Shown here piece by piece: positions 13,597 to 24,772 of a stretch of DNA of 64,000 nucleotides. The first letter of the stretch is position 1; every line of letters starts with the position of its first letter. Made by a program: the position numbers and the translations under genes. The DNA comes from Dicaeum eximium. Its lineage: Eukaryota > Chordata > Aves > Passeriformes > Dicaeidae. The notes beneath the pieces are model-generated. The model saw nothing but the letters and a program-made list of their open reading frames with translations. It had not been told where the DNA came from and ran no database searches. The stretch covers positions 264,806 to 328,805 of the forward strand of contig VWZP01005668.1 of assembly GCA_013396995.1 (NCBI GenBank), read 5' to 3'.

Positions 13597-13632
<36 letters not shown>
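13272..13632 (+). pseudogene. Possible poly(A)-tailed retrocopy of unknown source
   Basis: The right end is a run of 32 A (13601-13632). An ATTAAA poly(A)-signal variant lies 19-24 bases upstream (13577-13582), the spacing expected of a polyadenylated transcript. Directly after the A run is GGCCAAAACCT (13633-13643), and GGCAAAACCT occurs at 13262-13271; the two differ by one base indel and could be a target-site duplication. The roughly 330 bases between them have no protein domain I recognise; one plus-strand frame runs through 13233-13487. The alternatives are a slippage-grown A tract with chance flanks, or a SINE-like element. LINE-driven retrocopies are uncommon in birds because CR1 does not use poly(A) tails, which lowers my confidence. 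Confidence 0.3.
13601..13632. repeat. Poly(A) run, 32 bases
   Basis: The longest pure homopolymer in the window. It is either the tail of the possible retrocopy at 13272-13632 or a simple mononucleotide repeat. Confidence 0.95.
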
Positions 13633-13635
<3 letters not shown>

Positions 13636-14041
13636 CAAAACCTAATTGACAGAACAGAGTTTGGATCCTAGCTAAATACTAACCAGCATAAGTGTCTTGT
13701 AAAATGAAGTGATACTTCAACAAAATGGGTACCTTGGCTTTCAACCCTTACAGTAGGACAGTTAAATTGTGTGTGTGTTGTCTAAAGGCACAGAGTAAGG
13801 AAACCTTCACTTTTATTTTTATTCTTCCCCTCGCCCCATCCCCAGCCTTTCCCCCTCTCCCCTCAATCTCCTCTCTTCCTGGTACAGTAAACTGTGCTGG
13901 CCTGCCCTTTATAGCATATACTCAGGATTGGAGAACACCACAGTCCAACTTACCTTTGTCTGTCTTGGGGGATTTAAAAGCTTCTCTCTCCAGAGACGAC
14001 ATCAGATTCTTCTGGAGTTCCATGGTTGAAGTTTTCCTGAG

Positions 14042-14079
14042 TTTTCATGAATGTGAATTTGCATTCACATTTATGAAAA
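14042..14079. repeat. Near-perfect inverted repeat (hairpin), 17-base arms
   Basis: The left arm 14042-14058 (TTTTCATGAATGTGAAT) pairs with the right arm 14063-14079 (ATTCACATTTATGAAAA) at 16 of 17 positions around a 4-base loop. It is too short for a usual microRNA precursor and little pairing continues outside the arms. The function, if any, is unknown. Confidence 0.85.
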
Positions 14080-15813
14080 TGCATTTGGATTGGGCATTAT
14101 ACATTGGGATGGGTAGGATTTAAACATTAGGTGAACTTCTGTATCTAGATCAGATGCCTAGTAAAGCTATTATATGACTGGCCTGCTAGAATTTTTATTT
14201 TGAAAATATGTATTTCTTTAAAGAAATTGCTGCATTCTTAGCAGGGCAAGAGAAAAATCATTGCTTCTTTGGATCCCCTAATTATTTGCTGTCAGTGTTG
14301 AATTATTTAGAATTTATTTATCACATTATTGCTGTAAGTATTATATATATCAGTATATGAGTGATAGTATAATGTGTGCAACAACTGTTTTTAGGATGAA
14401 CAGGTCAGATGTGTATTATTTGTGTTGTTACATGTGTTTACACATATAAATTGTAAATATTTCCTTCATTAATATTATTCTGATGTGACAATCAATATGA
14501 GAGGCTGAAGAAAGGTTGTAACACATTTACTGTACCACAGCTTGCTGCAGTAGCACTTAAGAAATACTTTCTGTAGTCTGAAGGTGTGGTCTTGAGCAGG
14601 TCATTTAAGATTTAAATATGAATTTGACATGAAGAGTAGGAAAATGAGGCAAACTCATACACTTCTTCTTAGCTGAGTGTCAGTGGAGCCATGTTGTGAT
14701 TGGACTGACTCCTGAAATTGTTTTTCTCTACAATAAACTCTAGGCTATGTAACCCCATACAGTCAATCAGCTTTGTGGTTGGAGAGTTTCTGTTAGTGTG
14801 GGTTTGAATTTGCTTGTACAGACAAGAGAATTGAATCTGGGTCGCCCAGATCAAGTGTGCAAGTGTTTTAACCAGCAGTTATTACATAAAACTGGAGACT
14901 ACAGGTTGGTTTTGTTTGTTTTTTTTCTCTCTTGTGGTCTTATATAAGAAAGCACAAAATGCCACTGCAATTTGCATTGAGTTTTCCAACTTTCCTCTGA
15001 AAGGCCCAACCAAGCCCTTCATGGGTTTAGATAGAGGACTGACTTCTTTCTGGTTCCTTACTTGGCTTCAATACAGATCAGCTGTGCAGATTCATATGCC
15101 AATACTGTTATAACCAAGACTTATGGTGCCTGGGTTTGCTCCCTAAAATGGGGGATTTTTTATGGCATGGCCTTCAGCAGTAATGTTTGCAACATCTGTT
15201 ATGGACTTAGACATATTTCGATAGCTTGATGTAAAGTCACTGCTTTCCAGGTTGGGAGTTTCTAATTTGAATATCTAAGCTGATGTAATTCTCAAAGGAT
15301 ACCTGTGCAGGGAGGTTTTACTGTTCTTTTGCTTTTGGGAAATAAGAAGTTGGGACACAAAAGATTTAAAGTTAGGGTACAAGCTACCATATAAACAGAT
15401 AAATGTACAAAAACTGGCTTAAACTGCATTAGTGCTTTTGACATAATTTTTGGTAGTAGTTAAAGTTAATCTCTATTTAAGTGATTATTTCAGTTAAAGA
15501 ATATTGGAGCATTTTCTCTTCCATCAATGTTAGTATCTTAGATCATCAGTTGGCATCAATCCACGATTTTCTTGGAGCTGAGTCCATTACATCAAAGGAG
15601 GATCTCTCTTTCCCTTCATGTTCAAAACCTGTGCTCATCCAAGATGAAGTTTCCCTGCTGTGTTCTCATTCCTTGTCTGACTGTGCCCAAACTGCTCGTG
15701 CATTTAAAAAAGTTAGGGAAACACTTTAGTGAGGCTTTCTTCTTGTCTGAGGAAACACCATGAAGACAAAAAATTAACTGCAGTGTACTGCTGCAGTGTG
15801 TACATGTATGTGC

Positions 15814-15829
15814 ATATATATATATATAT
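15814..15829. repeat. (AT)8 dinucleotide repeat
   Basis: A short AT microsatellite inside a wider TG/TA-rich stretch (about 15795-15900). Confidence 0.85.
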
Positions 15830-16946
15830 TTATACAAACTTATGTGCATGCACCTGCATGCAATATATACAACATATTATGTAATGTATCATTTTACATA
15901 ACATGTGGCAATGTGTACATTCTCAGAAATGGGAATTATGAGTGAAATTTAATTTTAGATATTAACTTGTGTTCTTCCCAATTAATGCTGCAATACAGCA
16001 TATGAATGTAAATCTAAAAATAAGTAACATTCCCAAATATCACCTGAGGTCAGAGAAGTGTTCTCTGAGTGTTTATGTATATGTGTATATGCAACATGCA
16101 TATGTGTATACATGCAAACAATGTATGTCTGTATTTCTGTGTACTCTACATGTGTATGCCTGGCAAAAACCTTCAGAAAAATCAAAATTATTATTGCACA
16201 TGAGGAAATTGTGTGCACAGAAATAGACCATGTGCACACACAGGCACAATACCAGGTTCTGCACACTCCCATGTAATCCAAGGGATTATTTTTTTCCCAT
16301 GTTTTTATTTGAATCCTGACTTTGTTCAACAGTGGAAAACAACACTGGCTTTCCTCTTGACAGCAGTAAATCAGTCAAAGAAAAGAGCATTTGGAAAGCA
16401 CCAGCATGTAGAAGGTTATATAATGACACCAGCATTTATGTTTTTGGTATCACTTCTGTCAACAGGAGGTTAATATATCAGAAATATCTCATCCTTATCC
16501 GCATCTCAGAGTCATCAGAGTAATCTGTTTCCTATCCAGTGGAATTCCTAAGCAAGGCCTCTCATGGCCCTTTCTCCTGCCAGCACTGTGCTTGGATGAG
16601 CAGAGGCAGCTGGAAGTGATTAGAATAGACTGACACGTGAAATCACGTGGGAAGGGATTCATCTCGCTCAGGAAGGGGAATCAATGCTCTGTTCTGTAGG
16701 GGAAGAGGAGTTTAAGTACAAAAATGAGCAGATTTTCAAAGGGGAACATGGGAATTGAGCTACATGATTGCACTGATCCCATTTAATATTGCAAATCACA
16801 TCCTACCCTCAGCAGATTATAAACAGACTGATAATCACAGATGATAGTTTCATAAGAGCACAGGAACTGCCAAGCAGGAGTGAAGCAGTGTTGCTTTATC
16901 CTGGTTGTCCCTACTAGCTCTCCCAAAACACAAACTGATATCAGGC

Positions 16947-16985
16947 AAAAAAAAAAAAAAAAGAAAAAAAAAAAGGAAAAAAAAA
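16947..16985. repeat. A-rich tract interrupted by G
   Basis: Runs of 16 A, 11 A and 9 A separated by G and GG. It gives lysine- or phenylalanine-rich shadow frames. No poly(A) signal or clear target-site duplication noticed. Confidence 0.9.
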
Positions 16986-17818
16986 GTATCTGTAGGTGTT
17001 ACATTTTTAAGGTGAAAGCGGACATTTCGCAAACATGCAAGGTCTGATGATTTCATTTTAAATGTGCACATTATTAGGGATGGGTCAATTGAAAATCTTT
17101 CCCTCTTGAAAGGGAAAGAATGTTTGTTTTCTCTCCTTTAAAAAACCCAAACTTGTACTATATAATCAATTTTTTCTCCAGCTGAACATATGCATTTTAT
17201 GTTTTGCTTTTATCATGTGGTCTTGTAACTTAAGCCTGTCTCTGCAATTTCAGTGCCAGTATGATACATGCAACACTCAGGTCTGCTGAGGTACCTTGCC
17301 CACTGTGTTCATCATCTTGGCATCAGTGTGCTATTGTAACTTAGCAGATTCTTGGTGCAACAGCAAATTATTAGTCTAAGAATTTTCTGTTCTACAGACA
17401 TACAAACACACACTGGGAAGAAAGACATATTTGGGAACTAGGCAGAGCTTTTCTTCTACTTTCATAAATTAGGTGATTTTTTTGCTTTCTAAATACTGAA
17501 AAATTAAATGAGAAAAGTAATTTTTGAATTGTGAGAATACTCACACTTTTTTTTCGTCTCCCTAAAGATTTGTGAATTTTATATTGATTTGGGTAATTAT
17601 GGAAACTGTGGATTAGATTTGGAGATTTTGTAGTTTGTCATGCATCTGAGGTGATTTTCCTTGTTTTAAAATTAGGTAATGTTCTGGCAGTGATGCCTTC
17701 ATAGGAGATAGGCAGTGCTGTCGGTGCCCTGAAGTATCATGCTTGTCTGCCATCCAGAGCTGTTGACAAGTTGCCTTTTGAATGTCATTTCTCTGCGTGA
17801 CATTCTGGCAGTCACTTC

Positions 17819-17830
17819 CACCTGCAGGTG
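17819..17830. promoter_or_regulatory. Palindromic double E-box
   Basis: CACCTGCAGGTG is a 12-bp perfect palindrome made of CACCTG and its complement CAGGTG. These are E-boxes of the kind bound by ZEB, SNAI and some bHLH factors. Chance occurrence in a 64-kb window is quite possible, so the sequence is certain but regulatory use is not shown. Confidence 0.3.
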
Positions 17831-19060
17831 TCCTTCCTCTTGGTTGTTTAGCTCAAGCAAACCCAGCGTCAAAATCGTGTACAGTGGCTATTCTGGAGGG
17901 AAACAGAGCCTTTTTTGTTCTGCAACAGGAGTGAGAAAATGCCATTTAATGTAGCAGCTATGAATTACAGGCTAATATAGGATGTTATAAACTAGATAGA
18001 TAATGTTAGAGATGAGCATGTTCACACCACTAGCCACAGGTTCCTTGAATTAAATTTTGATCTGGTCATCCTACATGTACTGCGCTATTAGAACTAAAAT
18101 ATGTCCATTTCAGATCAGGGAAGGAACCTGTGTGTTTCCCCTATTTAGCTTCATGCATACTCAGAGAAATGTACATGGTCATCTGTCCAGGGGGTAGACT
18201 TACTTACTAGAATTTTAAGTAATTGTAATAAAGCTTGATAATTTATTAAACAGGCAAAAATTCAGTATTGTACATGAAACAGAGCCTGCAAGGTAAGCCT
18301 GTCATAGGAGGCATTACAAGAAGAACCTTTACCCTTGGGGACAGCAGCCATTTGGTAACTGACTTAATTCCACATGAAACTCTGGTCACTCTTACTGTCT
18401 GCTGCTCAGATTAATCTTTTCTGTTTCTAGTCATTAAAAAGTTAAGCATGATGCTGAAATTATTCATTTGGGCTCTCTGTGAGAATTTCATGGAGAGATG
18501 TCATTTTTGCAGGAAGTTAGTCCGTCTGCAAAGAATATCAGTTTTTTTCCATGGAAGTCAATTTCCCTGTTGACTCCAGTAATAAGCATGATAACGGATG
18601 TGTTATAAATCAAAAAATGCTCATGTGTTTAGAGGTAGGAAGGTAGAAGGTATCACGAGCTTGGAACAGCTGTTCCAGCCAAGAATGTGGCCAAAAACAG
18701 AGCAGAGCCCTTTGATGAGTATTTTGACCACATTGTCTATCAGTCACTGAATGATCCTCTAGTAAAAAAAATAAATAAAAATGGTTTGAAAAGGAAATAA
18801 TAACAGAAAACGTTTTTGAGTGACAAAAAGGTAGTATTTTGACTCTATTTCTTGATGAGAATAGCAAATTTTTCTATCATCTGTTATGAATAGGATGACA
18901 GGATTTGCTTGTCAGAACAGTGCCCAGCCTTTTCTGAGACAAACTCTATGACCCTCAGAGTCTCCTAGCAGTCAGCTGGAAAAGTGCAGCAACACCTGCT
19001 TCTTTGCTGTTGAGTCTCCTACTCCACCAAGAGTGGGCATCAAGTAACCTTGCTAGAAAT

Positions 19061-19082
19061 CCTACAAACACGTGTTTGTAGG
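19061..19082. repeat. Perfect 22-bp palindrome centred on CACGTG
   Basis: CCTACAAACAC is followed immediately by its exact reverse complement GTGTTTGTAGG. The centre is a CACGTG E-box (19069-19074), flanked by divergent ACAAACA and TGTTTGT words that resemble forkhead-factor sites. Just outside, AAA at 19057-19059 faces TTT at 19084-19086 after one mismatch. A perfect 22-mer palindrome is expected by chance only about once in several million bases. Confidence 0.9.
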
Positions 19083-21615
19083 CTTTTATCTAACCTTTGA
19101 GAATAATTTTAAACAAAGATTTTAATTTTTTTTTTAATTTTATTTATGTGTATCTGCACACACACATAAGGATGAGGAAAAGTAAAGTGGAGTAACTCAG
19201 AAAATCAGTGAGGTTGGAAGCATGAAAATTATTTTCTAGGCAATAGTCTTCATTTTAAAGGTAGGAAACTTGTTTACTTATCTATCCTACACATGCTTGT
19301 GGGAGTGAAAATTCTGTGTAGTGTTTTTCATAATGCTCAATATATTAGTAATTAATTCCCTGAAGAATTGGCTAATGCAATGTCTGGATGCTTTGTTTAT
19401 GATTTCAGAATAGGGCATAGTCATCCATTCTGTATAAAATGCTCCTTTTTTTGGTTATTAGCCTATGTACAGTGGGATTATGTGAACATAGGGATGATGG
19501 TATTGAGCCACACCAAGGTACACAGAGCAGAAAGTTCTGATTCCATCAGCAACAGGTACCAAAGGAGGAGAGAGAGAACAGGGGAAACATATTTTTTACT
19601 TTCCCCTGATATTCTCATAACTTTTACTCCTGTAGGCAGTGATTCCTTAATAATAGTATGTAGGCTCTGCCAGCTTCCCTTGAGTCCAGACTGAAGTTCT
19701 TTCTCAAATTCCCTTGAGGTTTCTCTGGCCTTTGATTTTGTACCTGCTTGCTGCCCATGTTGCCAGTCTTCATGGTCTGTTTCTTCTCTTCACCTATTCA
19801 ATTTATTTTTACCATGTAGTGAATTTCATTTTGTAATTTTTAAAGGTCTGTTTTCAGTCCTTTCAGCTAAACTGTTCAGTTTTATAGTCAGAATTTTCCT
19901 AAAATAAAACTTTTTTGTGACTTTTTTCCATTTGAAGGAGTACTATCAGTGAGAAATTACTATTATGAAATGCTTTTTTTCCAACAGAATTGGTCATGTC
20001 AATAGGATTTTTGTTTATTTTTGAAATTAAAGAAGGAAAAGAGTATATTGAAAGAATATTGCAAGCTCAAAAAATTGGATATGCAGGACTTTAGGTGACA
20101 AGTGTGATCTTTATTTACACTTTCCTTCCTTCCAAGTAAAGATATTTAATTACATAACAACTTAGTATTTTTTTTCCCATCCCACAGGACTAGTTATTTT
20201 TTCTTTTTAATTTCGGATATTTGACCTAGTTCATTCTTTACTGTATATAGAAAAAATCATGGAGTGAACACAAAGCTATCAAATCTTTCTTGCAGTATGA
20301 CATAAAAATTAAAAGTAAAACCTCTGCTAGGCTCATTAGAGAAACATCAGACCTTCAGTGTTCAGTGTATTTGCTATAAGATGGCACTTCAGAGCTCCCA
20401 AATGGGTATAGGGCTGTAAGTCACATTCTTGTCTCAGAGTTTTAGACCCCATCCATCAATAGCCTTCAATGGTCTGTGAACTGGGATTCTTTCAGCTGAC
20501 AAGATAAGTTCAAAATGTTTTATGTGAGGAAAAAAAAAAGGTCTAGGACAGTCATCTCTTATTTTATGCTGTAATTAACCATGCCTGTTCTTGTGTTGTG
20601 CAGCAGAGCTCATCCACAGAGGAGCTTCTGTCCTTGCCATTAAAAATCTTTTACCCTCTAAAATGCAGTGGTGAAGTTTGCAGTTTGTACAGAGACTGAT
20701 CCCCTGCTTTGCCTTGGAATGGTTTGAGGGTGGCCCAGGTCAAACCTACACCAAAAAGAGTTCAAAAAACCTCAAAGGGTGCACAAGTGCAGGCCAGGAA
20801 CTTTGCTCTGGACCGGGTTTAATTTAAGCAATGGTCACCATCTGTGGTGGTGTCTGTGAGGAGTCCCTGTAAATATCCCTTCTGAGGTGCTTTTGTGTTA
20901 GTTATAAACAACTATCATGACACACTTGTCCCAGTTCTAGGGTGCATATTCCGTGCAAGGATTATGCTGTAAGGTATGGTTTGTATAAATTTTTCATGGT
21001 GAAGTGTGACCTTTATTTTCTTGCCAAGCATCTGATGCTTTAATACAATAACCTGTGACAGATTGTTTGAACTGAAGAGCCCTGGAGCCCTGCTGTAGGT
21101 GAAAAGTGGATGTTCCTTACTTACAGTGAAGCATGTCAAACAAGGGAACAAAGACAAATCTTTAAAAAAAACCCCAGAAATACAACAAAGCAAAGCAAAT
21201 AAAATAAACTAAGCACCCTAAGAATAAGAATAGGCAGCAAATCAGGGGTATAGAGTTAGGAACCCATTTTGTTTAGACTTGTATCACTGTGCATTCTTTG
21301 GTGGGTAAGTGGTTGTTGGGATGGTTGCAGCCAGAGAGTGATGTGGGGTCAATGATTCCCTGCCTGGCTGGGCTTGTACACTCACAGCCCAGAGAGCCAA
21401 CCCCATCCTGAGCCACATCACCAGCAGCGTGGCCAGCAGGGGAGGAAGGGGATGCTGCCCCTCCACTCTGCTCTTGTGAGAGCCCAACCTTGGGCACTGC
21501 ATCCAGCTCTGGGGTCTGCAGCACAGAAAGGACATGGACCTGTTGGAGCAAGTCCAGAGGAGGGGCACAAAAATGATGAGAGGGATAGAACAGCTCTTCA
21601 GTGAAGACAGGCTGA

Positions 21616-21864
21616 GTGAGTTGGGGTGTTCAGCCTGCAGAAGAGAAAGCTCTTATATGTGATTCTTCTAAGGTGGATTTTCCGTACTTAAAGGGGGTCA
21701 TAAGGAATATGGGTACAAACTTTTTAATAGGGTCTCTTGTGATAGGACACGGTAATGATTTTAAGCTAAAAAAGGGTTTTAAAGTAAAGAGTAATGGATT
21801 TAAACTAAATCTACCCTCTTTTAAACTAAAAGAGCATGGATTTAGACTAGGTATAAGGAAGTAA
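21616..21864 (+). pseudogene. Remnant of CR1 ORF2 C-terminus
   Basis: An 82-codon open frame inside the plus-strand CR1. The words FKLKEHGFRLGIRK near its end match the usual CR1 phrase of the form 'FKL..GRFRLDIRK', which lies close to the C-terminus of the ORF2 protein. A repeated GFK/GFKL pattern just before it reflects the rearranged segment at about 21770-21843. There is no host start codon context and no reverse-transcriptase motif. This is transposon debris, not a gene. Confidence 0.8.
21807..21843. repeat. Imperfect inverted repeat inside CR1
   Basis: Bases 21807-21823 (AAATCTACCCTCTTTTA) are nearly the reverse complement of 21827-21843 (TAAAAGAGCATGGATTT), with a 3-base loop. The left arm also resembles the reverse complement of the ordinary CR1 phrase TAAAAGAGGGTAGATTT. 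A short piece of the element therefore seems to have been copied in inverted orientation beside its source. Confidence 0.8.
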
Positions 21865-22057
21865 GTTTTCACAATGGGGGCAGTGAAACACTGGAACAGA
21901 TTGCCCAGGGAGGGACCCCAGCTCTGGATCAGTTTCGAGTCAGGTTGGGTGGGGCACAGACATCCAGCAACTCTACAACTGCTCATTGCAGAGAGTGTTG
22001 GATGAGATGACCTTTAAAGGTCCCTTCCAACCCAAGCCATTCTGTGGTTCTATGTAA

Positions 22058-24610
22058 AGGTACCAGCTTTTAGTTGTTCTGAATTCATGCACATCATAAA
22101 TGAGTCCAGCAGCTTTGTGCTGCTTATGCTATATTTGTAGTCTTAGGCTATATCATCTCTGCTGATGCTTTCTCTATGCTTTCTAAAATGTGTAAACCAG
22201 CTGTCTGCTTTCTGCTGAATAGTAAATACTTGATACTGACTCAGCTTCACTGATTTTTTGAGAGGGTATCTTCATTCTTTGTCTCTTCTCACCTGTTATG
22301 TGGTTGTTATGCAAGAGGCACTGTGGGCTGCTCAAGGAGGAAATCTGTACAGGTCACCTCACAAATGAACACATCCTATTTTTCAAATATAATGCTATAA
22401 GTAGCTGCTTCTACACTTTATGTTCTTTGCACTCTGTTTATTTTCCTTAACAAGTAGTCAGTGTTGTGAAAGCTTTAAAAACAATGTACGTGTAGCTGAC
22501 TAAAAAAGAATTAGAGTAGGGCACGATGCATGTTTTCCTCTGGGAAAGAGGATGAAGCCAGTTGAACATAATTTTAGTAGTGGTAAAGCAGACCCATACC
22601 TCTGATTTCTAACTGAATAAATAAAGAAATTGGATTCATAGCAGTACAAGGAATTAAATGCTTTGGTTAAGTGCCCAGAATAAGTTACAGAATACAAGTA
22701 TGAAATGGTGGTTAGATGTGGTGAGAAGGTGTCACTGCTGCCAAGGAGAGCTAATGAAGAACCTAAAAGGGAGCTCTGCAGGGATGGGGCTAATGAGAAG
22801 GAGGCATAGCACTGCAGAGGTTGGAGAGGGTTTGTTGTTCTGGTAGGAATGGAGAGCTATAACCTCAGTATTGTATTTGATTTGAGCCTGCATATTAAGA
22901 GGAATTGAAGAGTCCTGGTTGTCTCATTACATCTTCTGACACTGAAGTTCTGGCGTAGATTATGGGTTTTACTATAAATTATGCCTGGTAATTATGTTCC
23001 AGAGGGATGTAATGGCTGTTAGTTATAGGATGTTGTGTTTTGGCTGTCGTGTCAGTACATTCTGAAGTACATCAGCACCCTGCCTATTTTTGACTTGACA
23101 ATAGGAGCACAGAAATTCACTATGTCATCAACAGAACATGTTCCCAGAGGAAGATCCCACCTAGTATTCTGGAGTCAGTTTCTTTTCATCTGCTATTTTT
23201 TTTTCTATTTTATATCCAGATCTCATTAATCCCTTTTGAAATGTTTAATACTAAATTTTTAAGTAGCTTTGACAGTGTCCATGAAAAATTAAGTTTTTCT
23301 GTAAAGAAGGGAAAGTATTTAGGTCGTGCTGTTCTGTGACACAGCAGAGACCTTATATATCATGGCAAAATGGGACTTTGGTCAAGAGAAAACATTCAGA
23401 GTGTCAGTCTGTGTATCTGTGGATGGACACAGCTCTCAAGACAATCAAGAAAATTATCTTTCCTTGTGTGGGGAGAGCTGCATACTTCACCTCTCTTCAT
23501 AGTACCACAGGGTGATACAGATTGCAAGGGACTTTGCCTGAACGTTTAGAAGACAGTCTCACAAAGTTGTTTGCTTACAGTCACGTAAAGGAGTTTTACT
23601 CAATGTTTTTCTAGTATGTAGAGATCAAAGTACTTGGTTATAGATATTGCTAGCCACTTTAAAAAAGGTACCTGAGATTTACCAATAACTTACCAACAAT
23701 TACTGCATGACAACAAAACCGTGGAATTTCCCTGTGTTGTAGGAGAAATATATTCTGAATCATTAGACCACAAAGAACATAGCAACAGGAACATGTACAA
23801 ATAGATACCAGCTGTGCTGTCTCATTTTCTGAGCTGCCCAGAGATAAGACACCTGCAGACTTGAAGCCAAGCGTTCACCTCAAATGCTGCTTGAAGCCTG
23901 AGAAATTTTGCCCTCTTTCCCTGCTGGGACATGCTGGGATAATGACATGGCTCTGTCCATCTGAACTAAAGCCATCTCATGCTCAATGCACAGGCAGCAC
24001 AAACGCAAATCTGTTAGCCCCGGTCGTGCTATCTCAAACACTGCTAGGTTTATTTAGACCTAATATATATTACTCTTGTATTCAGGCTGCTTATGGCAAA
24101 CTGTTGCTGCTTTCAAAAGGCTAGAATTAGGTATCTGACTGTAGGATTTTAGGAAAACCTAGCTTCATCTAGTGCCTTCTTTAAGCAGCTTTATTTTTTC
24201 CTGTGGGCTGCTGTGACTCTTACTTCTAAGATCCTGCTGTCATTTGCATGCAGTTCTGTGTGGCAGCAGCCTTGGTTCTGCACCATGAAACTCCATTTCT
24301 AAAAAGACATTTTCAGTGATTAATACTTCTTTGTTATAAATATCTTCCATTCAGTAAATAGATAACTTGTTTTGAACACTGCTATCGCTTTTCCTCTAGT
24401 GATAAACACTTGCACTTGTGCTGTAAGTGAATAATGATTTCTTTGAAAGTGTGATTAAAGCACTGCCTTCTTCATAATCACGCTTTATTTTATATGATAA
24501 ACTTGATTCAATTAATAGCTGTCTGACCCACACAACAGTAATGAATATTTGATTTTATGACTTTTTCTCAGTAAACGCAGAAACAATAACTCTTACAAAG
24601 TTTTGTATGT
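22058..24610. other. Unique non-coding DNA, no gene seen
   Basis: AT-rich, single-copy-looking sequence between two CR1 fragments. Small open frames such as 23861-24124 (87 codons) show no recognised domain. The stretch 24340-24560 is rich in AT words such as TTCAATTAATAG and reads like a conserved non-coding element, which needs an alignment to test. Confidence 0.65.
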
Positions 24611-24772
24611 GATGCATCAGGTTGGAAAGCACTTCAAGAAATTTTCTGTCCACCCTCCTGCTTTTAGAGCAGGATCAGTTCTCAGGTCAGACCAGGTTAT
24701 TTATGGCTTTCTCCAGCCTTGTCTGGAAAACTGCCAAGGCCTCCCCCACCTTTGGCTGCAGTTGAGTGCCTC
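24611..24772 (-). mobile_element. CR1 LINE 3' fragment, minus strand
   Basis: On the plus strand it reads CAGGTTGGAAAGCACTTCAA (24618 onward), then words like 'caccctcctgcttttagagcaggatca' and 'ccagccttgtctggaaaactgcc'. These are diverged reverse complements of the CR1 3' UTR. There is no octamer tail. The copy is old and short, with no coding part. Confidence 0.75.

Larger units (their letters stand above)
13633..21374. other. Unique non-coding DNA with palindromes
   Basis: No exon or RNA gene recognised. Noted structures are a 17-base-arm hairpin (14042-14079), paired CACGTG motifs (16634-16649), the 12-bp palindrome CACCTGCAGGTG (17819-17830) and a perfect 22-bp palindrome (19061-19082). 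Simple repeats lie at 15814-15829 and 16947-16985, and TG/TA-rich sequence at about 16065-16160. The 132-codon plus frame at 13725-14123 has no recognised domain and runs through the hairpin. Confidence 0.65.
21375..22057 (+). mobile_element. CR1 LINE fragment, 5'-truncated, plus strand
   Basis: The right end reads AGGTCCCTTCCAACCCAAGC then CATTCTGTGGTTCTATG (22041-22057), the characteristic CR1 3' end with two octamer units. Upstream are other CR1 phrases: 'gtggccagcagg', 'gtccagaggagg', a 'gacaggctgag...ttggggt' block, 'cttaaaggggg', 'aggaagtaag', and 'cactggaacagattgcccaggg'. This covers the C-terminal part of the reverse-transcriptase ORF2 plus the 3' UTR; most of the element, including the catalytic domain, is missing. 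A local rearrangement at about 21770-21843 added copies of a short segment, one of them inverted. It is the only clear plus-strand CR1 in the window. Confidence 0.92.

Noticed and set aside
13725..14123. 132-codon plus-strand frame as a small gene
   Set aside because: No domain, no sign of coding composition, and the frame reads through the 14042-14079 hairpin.
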